A stretch of DNA of 5,592 nt. Origin: DATKCT01 sp035513055 (GTDB lineage: Bacteria; Verrucomicrobiota; Verrucomicrobiia; Verrucomicrobiales; DEV007). The position numbers and the translations under genes were made by a program. The stretch covers positions 1-5,592 of the forward strand of contig DATKCT010000092.1 in NCBI GenBank assembly GCA_035513055.1. Direction: 5' to 3'. The notes beneath the pieces were generated by a model. The model was not told the origin of the DNA. It searched no databases and worked only from the letters and a program-made list of their open reading frames with translations. This document shows positions 1-4,699 of the stretch, one piece after another; the first letter of the stretch is position 1, and each line of letters begins with the position of its first letter.

Positions 1-1
1 T

Positions 2-286
2 CTCGTCCTGGGCTGGGCCGTCGAAAGACTGCCTGGAGATCAGCTTAATCTCATCGTGCAAGGGCTAACTTATAGCGCCGTATATCTTGTCACCGGGAAC
101 CTCTTCATTTGCGTCGGGTTGCATTCGCTCTATAACCAGCCAGCCCGGCTGCTGCGGGCGCCGTTCTCACCTGGTGTGCAGATTGTATGGCACGCTCTCG
201 TCTTCGTCCTACTGGCCGGCTGGCCAATCGCCAGGAGATTCGGAGCCCGAAGAGAAACATCGATCGCGGAGGACAAGATCGCCTAA
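2..286 (+). CDS. CPBP-family intramembrane protease, C-terminal fragment
   Basis: This is an open frame of 94 residues that enters from the left edge and ends at TAA 284-286, so only the C-terminal part is present. Residues 21-45 read as a membrane segment ending in TGNLF then GLHSLYN. This resembles the last conserved block of CPBP (CAAX protease and bacteriocin-processing, Abi) proteins, where a His and an Asn four residues later (here H41 and N45) form the final active-site motif. A second hydrophobic stretch follows at about residues 59-77, then a short basic tail. In known members the earlier EExxxR and FxxxH motifs lie upstream, outside this window, so catalytic competence cannot be judged. 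The family cleaves prenylated or small peptide substrates in the membrane or gives immunity to bacteriocins; which role applies here is unknown. The GTG at 56 is probably an internal codon, because the frame is open to the edge. Confidence 0.7.
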   Translation, partial: LVLGWAVERLPGDQLNLIVQGLTYSAVYLVTGNLFICVGLHSLYNQPARLLRAPFSPGVQIVWHALVFVLLAGWPIARRFGARRETSIAEDKIA

Positions 287-304
287 GCCCCTGACTAACC
301 CACC

Positions 305-380
305 GCTGAAGCTGACCGCCGCCCGCCAAGCCGGTCTCGCGTGGGACCAAGTTTACTGAGGCGGGCGGCGGCACCTTAGC
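305..380. repeat. Long imperfect palindrome, attC-like or hairpin
   Basis: Bases 316-327 (CCGCCGCCCGCC) are perfectly complementary to 360-371. Outside this 12-bp core the arms keep pairing: G305 C306 T307 with 378-380, A309 A310 G311 with 375-377, and T313 G314 with 372-373. G308 and A315 remain bulged and C312/C374 mismatched. Inside the 32-base loop a second hairpin pairs 333-338 with 343-348. The left side begins GACTAACCC (293-301), close to the GCCTAAC core of integron attC sites. The right side (ACTATCG, 381-387) only weakly resembles the GTTRRRY core. The structure begins 19 bases after the CPBP stop codon and could also act as a transcription terminator, though no T-run follows. The palindrome is directly visible; the attC interpretation is inference. 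Confidence 0.65.
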
Positions 381-551
381 ACTATCGTACTGCCAAGAGA
401 ATGACTCCGGTCAGGCGGACCCAAGAAGAGGGAGCGGACCTCGATATCCCCACCTCAGCGAAGATTTATCCCGCCACCGAAAGGCTCCCCGAGTTTACCG
501 TTATCCGGCGATTGAATTTGGACTCTTTGATTCCGACGGACCATTCGTTAT

Positions 552-590
552 CGCAGAGTAAGCCGGAACGGACAACAAAACCCGCGGCCG
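552..590 (+). repeat. Direct repeat copy A (partner at 1115-1152)
   Basis: These 39 bases, starting CGCAGAGTAAGCCGG and ending CGCGGCCG, recur at 1115-1152 with two substitutions and one single-base indel. Similarity stops abruptly on both sides. Both copies contain a TAA (559-561 here) preceded by an in-frame GCA GAG. In the second copy that TAA ends the DUF4058 remnant. The copies lie 563 bases apart in the same orientation. Confidence 0.85.
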
Positions 591-705
591 GCTCCGCCCG
601 CAGTGATCTGCGCCACGAAGAGGCGTTCCCATGAAGTTCGCCGGCAGCAATCCCTCCTCTTTTCCAACTTGGCGGCAAGTCATCCTGATGTATTCTCAAC
701 CAATC

Positions 706-1124
706 ATGACTCGTCGCTTTCCCGGGGTGGATCCCTTTCTGGAAGATCCCGCATTCTGGCGGGACTTCCATGAGAGGTTCGCTAGACTTTCTGCTGGGAG
801 GCAAACGCCTGCCGATGCGCCGTCCGTTGCCGCCGGGTGAGCATTTCGCGATCGTCTCGCGCTATCATGCCCGTCCCGATGCGGAAGTCTATGCGTGGAC
901 CCTGAAGTCGCCGCTTCCCGTCATCCGCGTTCCTCTGCGTGCGCCGGACCCCGACCTCATCCTGGATTTGCCGGCGGTTTACGAAGAAACGTTCTGCCGC
1001 GGGCGTTACGAGCGGGAACTCCCCTATGATCGCCAGCTCGCGGTTCCGCCAGCTCGCGGTTCCGCTGGCTCCTGCCGCCGCGGAATGGGTAGCCCAACGC
1101 GCCCGAACCACTCCCGCAGAGTAA
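706..1124 (+). pseudogene. DUF4058-family gene remnant, internally deleted and frameshifted
   Basis: ATG 706 begins MTRRFPGVDPFLEDPAFW, which matches the hallmark N-terminus of DUF4058 proteins (FPGMDPYLEDP). After about 25 residues this frame loses similarity and stops at 838-840. From about 780 the +1 frame continues with LLGGKRLPM, then SRYHARPDAEVYAW, then LPVIRVPLRAPDPDL, all typical of the C-terminal half of the family. Roughly 130 residues that normally lie between are therefore missing (estimated from memory of the family, not aligned). A 16-bp tandem duplication at 1031-1062 then shifts the frame again. Skipping one copy restores the usual ending, PLAPAAAEWVAQRARTTPAE, with TAA at 1122-1124. 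At least two lesions make this a decayed gene. DUF4058 has no established function; intact members are typically around 250 residues. There is no Shine-Dalgarno sequence at 706. Confidence 0.8.
1031..1062 (+). repeat. 16-bp perfect tandem duplication
   Basis: The unit CGCCAGCTCGCGGTTC occurs at 1031-1046 and again at 1047-1062 without a mismatch. Sixteen is not a multiple of three, so the duplication shifts the reading frame inside the DUF4058 remnant. With one copy removed, the frame reads through to the expected C-terminus. The perfect identity suggests a recent slippage event relative to the larger internal deletion. Confidence 0.95.
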
Positions 1125-1152
1125 GCCGGGACGGACAACAAACTCGCGGCCG
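1115..1152 (+). repeat. Direct repeat copy B (partner at 552-590)
   Basis: These 38 bases are almost identical to 552-590. They cover the last three sense codons and the stop (1122-1124) of the DUF4058 remnant and run 28 bases into the downstream spacer. The GC-rich end (CGCGGCCG) is shared by both copies, after which the sequences diverge. Confidence 0.85.
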
Positions 1153-1421
1153 TCTCGGGCCGGAGCGACCCCTGAGCCGGCGCCGGACCCGGCGCGCGAC
1201 TGTTTTCAATCGCTCGAACTCCCTTCCGAATAGGACTTTTTCACCCAGCAAACCGCCGGAAAACCTTCCCACGCTCCCCCAACTATGCTATAAGCATTTG
1301 GATACCACCCCGGAACACCAACGCGCGACGAGACCGGCACCCCCGCCAACGCCGGTCCCCCCACAGCCGAGAATGATATCCAGATCTGCCTAATCCTTTG
1401 TTAGTCTCATTGACCAACGCC
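1125..1421. other. GC-rich non-coding spacer upstream of the acetyltransferase
   Basis: No gene is supported here. The spacer starts inside direct repeat copy B. It also holds a short GC-rich inverted repeat in which 1180-1186 (GCGCCGG) is complementary to 1189-1195, and a small palindrome ATGCTATAAGCAT near 1286. Immediately before the acetyltransferase, CTAATCCTTTGTTAG (1389-1403) is a weak dyad. No convincing promoter or ribosome binding site precedes the ATG at 1422. Confidence 0.5.
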
Positions 1422-1955
1422 ATGTTGTTTGCGCTTCGAGAGATGACCAAGGCCGACGTGCCGGCTGTCGCCGCTTTGCACGTCGCAACCTTTAATGAGA
1501 CCCACACTGTAAACAACGACGGGCCAGGCTATGAGCTAAGAGAAAGCCAATGGCACAAGGCATTCACTGAGCCGGACAGAGACTGGTTTGGTATTGTTAT
1601 CGAGAACGAGCACGGTGAATTGGCCGGCTTTGCCAAAGGACAGTCGCATGATGGCGGCGTGTCCGGTTTTCAAGGAGAGCTTAACAAGATTTACCTGCTT
1701 CGGCGCTATCACCGTCTAGGCCTCGGCCGGCGTTTGCTTTGTGAGGTGGCGCGACGTTTCCTGGATCGGGGTGAGTCATCGATGCTTCTGTTCGGCGAGG
1801 CGAAAAACCCATCGAACGGATTCTATGAGGCGATGGGGGGCGAACGCATCATAACATCCACGGGCGAGTTTCACGGCGGGTATGGTTGGCGTGATTTGCA
1901 CGAGTTGGTTCGCTTCTGTCGTGCTGCTCAACTACAAGGCGAGCAAGACACATGA
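1422..1955 (+). CDS. GNAT-family N-acetyltransferase
   Basis: The 177-residue product has the layout of a cytoplasmic Gcn5-related acetyltransferase, which moves an acetyl group from acetyl-CoA to an amine. The N-terminal LREMTKADVPAVAALH (residues 5-20) fits the first strand and helix. Residues 57-71 form the central strands (GIVIENEHGELAGFA). Residues 87-106 form motif A, with HRLGLG at 97-102 as the pyrophosphate-binding turn; a His stands where Gln or Arg is usual. AKNPSNGFYEAMGGE (127-141) is the typical motif B with its FYE and Gly-rich turn. The length is normal for a one-domain GNAT. ATG 1422 is preferred over TTG 1398 because the fold begins just after it; neither has a Shine-Dalgarno sequence. 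The substrate cannot be predicted. The gene stands alone: a palindromic repeat begins about 12 bases after the stop, and no partner gene is adjacent. Confidence 0.88.
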   Translation: MLFALREMTKADVPAVAALHVATFNETHTVNNDGPGYELRESQWHKAFTEPDRDWFGIVIENEHGELAGFAKGQSHDGGVSGFQGELNKIYLLRRYHRLGLGRRLLCEVARRFLDRGESSMLLFGEAKNPSNGFYEAMGGERIITSTGEFHGGYGWRDLHELVRFCRAAQLQGEQDT

Positions 1956-1966
1956 CAACGCTTCCG

Positions 1967-2007
1967 AACCATAAACGGATGCATTGGACTCAGCGCGTCG
2001 CGCTGAG
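1967..2007 (+). repeat. Palindromic dispersed repeat, copy 1 (right arm degenerate)
   Basis: AACCATA, one variable base, then ACGGATGCATTGGAC matches the segment at 2771-2793. The inner part is a perfect hairpin: CTCAGCGC at 1989-1996 pairs with GCGCTGAG at 2000-2007 around a 3-base loop. The outer right arm seen in copy 2 is absent or too diverged to recognise. It starts about a dozen bases after the acetyltransferase stop and could act as a terminator, but no T-run follows. Confidence 0.8.
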
Positions 2008-2207
2008 AGCCGTCCGCTCCCAAATCCCGAGAAGACAGACAAGATTCTCTGCCAAAAAGTCCAGATGGACAGAAAAACAGAAGTATGGTTTCACCGTCGA
2101 GCTTCCCAATCTCCCTCCCAAATAGCCCGCATTTCTCATGCTATTTCGTCGACAATCCATGCTTCCGTGGACCCGGTCGCTGAGCTTGAGAACCTCCAGA
2201 AAATCCG

Positions 2208-2236
2208 GTGACTACGGCAGCGTCATCGCCTATGAT
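2208..2236 (+). promoter_or_regulatory. Predicted leaderless promoter of the toxin-antitoxin operon
   Basis: TATGAT at 2231-2236 matches the sigma-70 -10 consensus at five of six positions. GTGACT at 2208-2213 matches the -35 at four of six, and the spacing is the ideal 17 bases. The expected transcription start, about seven bases after the -10 box, falls on or next to the A of the antitoxin ATG at 2243. That fits the absence of any Shine-Dalgarno sequence. Antitoxins of such operons commonly repress their own promoter, but no clear operator dyad is visible here. Confidence 0.42.
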
Positions 2237-2242
2237 ATCTAG

Positions 2243-2467
2243 ATGATTTCCGATACCATCCCCGAACTCAAAGGACTGCCTGCCCCTCAAAAGCTCCTGC
2301 TGGCAAGCGAGTTATGGGATGCCGCCATGGCGGAGGATTTTGACATCCCAGCATCTGCTGCTCTGCTTGAAGAACTGGATCGCCGGCGTGAAGAGCACAT
2401 GAAGGATCCAAGCTGCGTGATCTCGTGGGAGGAGGCAAAGGCTAGGATACTGGCATCCAAAGCCTGA
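2243..2467 (+). CDS. Addiction module antitoxin, PF09720-like
   Basis: The 74-residue acidic, helical product resembles the small putative addiction module component family (PF09720/TIGR02574). An N-terminal helix with leucine spacing (LPAPQKLLLASELWDAAM, residues 12-29) is followed by a charged helix LLEELDRRREEH (41-52) and the family's ending with Ser/Trp/Glu/Glu, here ISWEEAKARIL (60-70). Known members are encoded just before a RelE/ParE-type toxin and neutralise it by binding it, and this gene has the same arrangement. Its TGA stop at 2465-2467 shares one base with the toxin ATG, giving translational coupling. The ATG directly follows a TAG codon and has no ribosome binding site, but a -10-like box lies 7 bases upstream. 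There is no recognisable DNA-binding domain, as is usual for this family. Confidence 0.85.
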   Translation: MISDTIPELKGLPAPQKLLLASELWDAAMAEDFDIPASAALLEELDRRREEHMKDPSCVISWEEAKARILASKA

Positions 2468-2772
2468 TGGAAATCGTCCTTCTGCTGCGAGCCGAAGCAG
2501 ATGCCTTAAACATATATAGGAGATACGAAAAACTTTATCTCGGTCGAGGCGAACTTTTTCTGGCCGCCCTTGACCGCTCATTCAATCAACTGCGAGCATT
2601 TCCTGAGAACGGTCCAGTTCTCCGGACTCCCTTTCGGAGACTCTTGGTTCGACGATTTCCGTATGGACTCGTGTATGCAATCGAAGGAGGGCGGCTCATA
2701 GTCTACTCGATCGCGCCCCTTTTGCAGAATCCCGAAGCATTGCTCGCAATACTTGACGATCCAGCAGGCTAA
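2467..2772 (+). CDS. RelE/ParE-family toxin
   Basis: The 101-residue product fits the compact RelE/ParE fold (PF05016): an N-terminal strand (MEIVLLLRAEAD), two helices at about residues 12-42 containing YRRYEKLYLG, then a beta sheet with RRLLVRRFPYGLVYAIEG (57-74) and LIVYSIAP (77-84). The FPY-x3-Y pattern (64-66, 70) is characteristic of plasmid-stabilisation toxins. Relatives are either ribosome-dependent mRNA endonucleases (RelE) or gyrase inhibitors (ParE); the sequence does not decide which. The C-terminal segment reads APLLQNPEALLAIL, where many relatives have a H-x2-R-dP motif, so that basic residue is missing here. The one-base overlap with the antitoxin stop indicates a single operon. 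The stop TAA (2770-2772) overlaps the first bases of the palindromic repeat. Confidence 0.85.
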   Translation: MEIVLLLRAEADALNIYRRYEKLYLGRGELFLAALDRSFNQLRAFPENGPVLRTPFRRLLVRRFPYGLVYAIEGGRLIVYSIAPLLQNPEALLAILDDPAG

Positions 2773-2825
2773 CCATATACGGATGCATTGGACCCACCGC
2801 GTAGCGCTGATGTCCAATGCATCCG
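2771..2825. repeat. Palindromic dispersed repeat, copy 2, likely bidirectional terminator
   Basis: CGGATGCATTGGAC at 2780-2793 is the exact reverse complement of 2812-2825. The space between them contains a second imperfect stem (2795-2800 with 2804-2809, one mismatch, GTA loop). The left part (2771-2793) repeats 1967-1989 with one or two differences. It lies between the toxin and the convergent minus-strand gene, where a two-way transcription terminator would be expected. The flanks are not T-rich on the plus side beyond TTGTT, so an intrinsic terminator is plausible but not certain. Confidence 0.85.
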
Positions 2826-2872
2826 TTGTTGAAAGGCGTGTCTGGCCGGAGTCAGGATGCAGCGTGCCCGGG

Positions 2873-4336
2873 CTACCGTTGTACCGTCTCGAGGCGAATA
2901 GGTTCCAGCGTCATCTCGGCCGGCCCGGTGGCTGGAACCTCGATATTCAGCTCGGCCCGGAATGCGGGACCCACCATTCCTGTTCGAACACGTTGCTCTG
3001 GGGTCAGCGGAAGGTAGCCTTCCGCCGACAGGACATAACGTCCCGGCAAGATCCGTTCGGTCAGAAAGCTGCCGTCCGCTCCGGCCGCAAGGGAAGCATA
3101 GGTCGTGTGCCAGAGGCTGTCTTCAAACGGGCTTTTCTCGGCCTCGACGGCGTTGACCGAAACGGTCACGCCGGAGAGCTTCACGTCCTCGGGCCAGGTG
3201 ATGCGGCCCCGGATCCGCGCTCCTGATGCCCGGACCCACCGGATCGTTCTCATCTCCCCCGGCGCCAATTCGAAAAACTGGCGGTCTAACATGCCGCCCA
3301 TTCCTACGTCTTCCAGACGGTGCATAACCCGGCGGCAGATCTGGTACCGGCCGGGCGGCAGAGCCGGGAGGGACACCGTCCCGCCATTGGCGATGGGAAC
3401 TTCCCGCGTCGATCCCAGCGGCTGGAATTCCTGCGACAAGTGGCTGAGCAACTGACAAAACACCACGCTCTCCTCTTCCGCCCCATCGATGTTGAGCTGG
3501 ACATCGACCCGCGAGGGCTCGGGAAGCCGGATGGTCAACTCGCCCTCGGCGGGAATCGAGGCGGGCCAGGCATCCAATCCTGGGTGAGACACCGCGACGA
3601 GCGAAGCGGCTCCCGCGGGCAGCTCGAACCTGCCGTTCTCGTCCGCAGTCACCGGCTTGGCTTTCTCGTCGGGCTCGCCCCAGGTCGTCCAAGCTCGTCC
3701 GGCGGCAAGGTTGAGTCCGGTCGGTCCGACCGCATACACAGCGGCTCCTGGAACGGGATCGCCGCGGTGGTCGAGGACTTGCCCGCGGACGAGGCGGCCT
3801 CGCTTGAGGCGAAGAGTCACTTCAATCTCTTTCCGGCCCGCGGGCGGCGGCTCCGTCAGAACAGGCTCGGGGACATAACCGTCCGCCAACACACGTGCTG
3901 TCCAGCCTTCCGCCCAGCGCACGCTGGTGGAAAAGGAGCCGTCCCGGGCGCTGGACCCGCTCTCACTGAAGCCCCAGGTCACGCCGTCCGGGTTGGCCGG
4001 ATCGAACTTGCCCGCTTGAATGATGAGCGCGCCGATAGGCTCGCCTGTTTCGGCGTCCACAGCCTTGCCACGAATGGCTACCGTTTCGACGGGCGCGGAC
4101 TCGCCAGCTTCATCCGATGTCTCACCGGGTCCGCAGGCCTCGTTCTCCGCGCCTTCCCCTTTGGCTGGCGCGGGGACCGGAATAACCCCCAGATTCATCT
4201 CGGCTCGTTGCTCGCCCGGTGTCTCGGAAGCGGCGGCGCTCAGAGTCGCAGCTCCCAAAATGACCACACTTTTGACGGCGAAACCGGCGAGTCCGGCGAG
4301 TCCGGCTGTGAAGTTTACGAAGATTCCGGATGTCAT
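2873..4336 (-). CDS. Secreted protein with carboxypeptidase-regulatory-like repeats
   Basis: The 487-residue product starts at ATG 4334-4336, which is chosen over an upstream GTG at 4432 because AGAGGGA (4345-4351) sits 8 bases before it and a signal sequence follows directly. Residues 10-37 are hydrophobic, ending in LSAAASE, a likely signal peptidase site. A low-complexity acidic linker follows (about 40-83). Three beta-sandwich modules of the carboxypeptidase regulatory-like type (PF13620-like) come next: VAIRGKAVDAETGEPI to RVLADGYVPE (86-157), RLVRGQVLDHRGDPVPGAAV with DENGRFELPAG (181-270), and ARIRGRITWPEDV with ADGSFLTERILPGRYVLSAEGY (373-441). The region between the last two (277-370), with LPALPPGRYQIC, may be a diverged fourth module. 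No catalytic domain is present, so a structural, adhesive or surface-binding role is inferred. It converges on the toxin gene. Confidence 0.78.
   Translation of the reverse strand: MTSGIFVNFTAGLAGLAGFAVKSVVILGAATLSAAASETPGEQRAEMNLGVIPVPAPAKGEGAENEACGPGETSDEAGESAPVETVAIRGKAVDAETGEPIGALIIQAGKFDPANPDGVTWGFSESGSSARDGSFSTSVRWAEGWTARVLADGYVPEPVLTEPPPAGRKEIEVTLRLKRGRLVRGQVLDHRGDPVPGAAVYAVGPTGLNLAAGRAWTTWGEPDEKAKPVTADENGRFELPAGAASLVAVSHPGLDAWPASIPAEGELTIRLPEPSRVDVQLNIDGAEEESVVFCQLLSHLSQEFQPLGSTREVPIANGGTVSLPALPPGRYQICRRVMHRLEDVGMGGMLDRQFFELAPGEMRTIRWVRASGARIRGRITWPEDVKLSGVTVSVNAVEAEKSPFEDSLWHTTYASLAAGADGSFLTERILPGRYVLSAEGYLPLTPEQRVRTGMVGPAFRAELNIEVPATGPAEMTLEPIRLETVQR
4284..4306 (-). repeat. 9-bp tandem repeat in the signal-sequence region
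   Basis: CCGGCGAGT is repeated twice and partly a third time on the plus strand. On the coding strand it encodes an AGL-AGL-AG run within the hydrophobic core of the secreted protein's signal sequence. The unit is a multiple of three, so copy-number change would alter signal length without a frameshift. Confidence 0.85.
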
Positions 4337-4443
4337 GGTTTGTGTCCCTCTTTGCACGGTTCTTCCATCACCTGAAGGAGACGCTTTCAATCTCCGTGAC
4401 TTAGATTTTTTCTCGCAGATATGACCAATCACGAGGCCACCTC

Positions 4444-4569
4444 TTAGCCTTCCTCAAGCCGGTCCAGCTCTTCCGCATCGATCCCGAGTGACTCCGCGGT
4501 TTCCCCGCGAAGGGCGCCTGGAATCGTTCCTTGGGCGGCCAAAAAGCGATCGAGCTTCTTCGCCCGCAC
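4444..4569 (-). CDS. Possible small protein or 3' remnant, 41 codons
   Basis: Read from GTG 4567-4569 to TAA 4444-4446, this frame gives a 41-residue, mostly helical and charged peptide (KKLDRFLAAQG, then ALRGETAESLGIDAEELDRLE). Its residue pattern looks protein-like rather than random. Without the GTG, the frame extends upstream only to a TGA, and there is no ATG or Shine-Dalgarno sequence. It is therefore either a small gene with a GTG start or the tail of a gene whose front has been lost. It lies 107 bases upstream of the secreted-protein gene on the same strand. No family is recognised. Confidence 0.3.
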   Translation of the reverse strand: MRAKKLDRFLAAQGTIPGALRGETAESLGIDAEELDRLEEG

Positions 4570-4612
4570 CAGAGACCAGAGACCACTTTCCCATGTGCCT
4601 CAAAGCGCCAGA

Positions 4613-4641
4613 TTGACGAGTAAAGATCAAATGCCTACGCT
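4613..4641 (+). promoter_or_regulatory. Candidate sigma-70 promoter for the SIMPL gene
   Basis: TTGACG (4613-4618) is a five-of-six match to the -35 box. It is followed 17 bases later by TACGCT (4636-4641), a three-of-six -10. The predicted start would leave a leader of about 50 bases before ATG 4700. The -10 is weak, so this is tentative. Confidence 0.25.
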
Positions 4642-4685
4642 TCTCGCCATGCAGTTAAGCACCTTCGTCCCGCGCCCGTTCAACC

Positions 4686-4692
4686 GGAGGAG
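4686..4692 (+). promoter_or_regulatory. Strong Shine-Dalgarno sequence for the SIMPL gene
   Basis: GGAGGAG lies 7 bases before ATG 4700 and fixes that start. It is the best ribosome binding site in the window and contrasts with the plus-strand genes to its left, which have none. Confidence 0.85.
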
Positions 4693-4699
4693 ACTTCCG

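Larger units (their letters stand above)
287..705. other. Gene-poor spacer between CPBP gene and DUF4058 remnant
   Basis: No convincing gene lies in these 419 bases. The spacer contains a long imperfect palindrome at 305-380 and the first copy of a direct repeat at 552-590, both listed separately. Frame 1 is open from 295 to the TAA at 559-561 (88 codons) but has no good start codon. Its last residues (FGLFDSDGPFVIAE) are not recognised. A frame starting with ATG at 401 and another at 631 lack recognisable motifs. The frame at 631 runs into the DUF4058 remnant, whose better start is ATG 706. Confidence 0.6.
4337..4699. other. Divergent intergenic region between secreted protein and SIMPL gene
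   Basis: This 363-base spacer separates two divergent genes for exported proteins. It holds the ribosome binding site of the minus-strand gene (4345-4351), a possible 41-codon minus-strand frame (4444-4569), a tandem GGTCTCT-type repeat seen as AGAGACC twice at 4571-4584, and a candidate promoter for the SIMPL gene (4613-4641). No convincing promoter was found for the minus-strand gene. Confidence 0.55.

Noticed and set aside
401..634. 77-codon plus-strand frame in the left spacer
   Set aside because: It has no ribosome binding site and no recognisable motif, and it reads through the dispersed direct repeat at 552-590.
466..804. 112-codon minus-strand frame across the spacer and the DUF4058 start
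   Set aside because: It overlaps the DUF4058 N-terminal hallmark on the other strand and shows no domain pattern.
1286..1310. Possible third copy of the GCATTGGACCCACC repeat at GCATTTGGATACCACC
   Set aside because: The similarity is short and gapped, and the characteristic flanking palindrome is absent, so it is probably coincidence.
1389..1409. GCCTAAT...GTTAGTC just before the acetyltransferase as an integron core site
   Set aside because: GTTAGTC differs from GTTRRRY at one key position and no long palindrome ends there, so it is too weak to list as a site.
1984..2211. 75-codon plus-strand frame between acetyltransferase and antitoxin
   Set aside because: It starts with TTG inside the palindromic repeat, has no Shine-Dalgarno sequence, and its composition is not protein-like.
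2138..2242. 34-codon frame ending in TAG directly before the antitoxin ATG
   Set aside because: The tail GDYGSVIAYDI looks protein-like, but the rest is Arg/Ser-rich and no start signal is seen. It also overlaps the predicted antitoxin promoter. A short remnant cannot be excluded.
2753..3226. 157-codon plus-strand frame beginning in the toxin gene
   Set aside because: It runs through the palindromic repeat and then antisense to the secreted-protein gene, so it is a chance frame.
3320..4375. 351-codon plus-strand frame opposite the secreted protein gene
   Set aside because: It is antisense to a gene with a ribosome binding site, a signal sequence and recognisable beta modules. The translation shows no family motif and is rich in Arg, Gly and Ser, as expected from GC-rich shadow frames.
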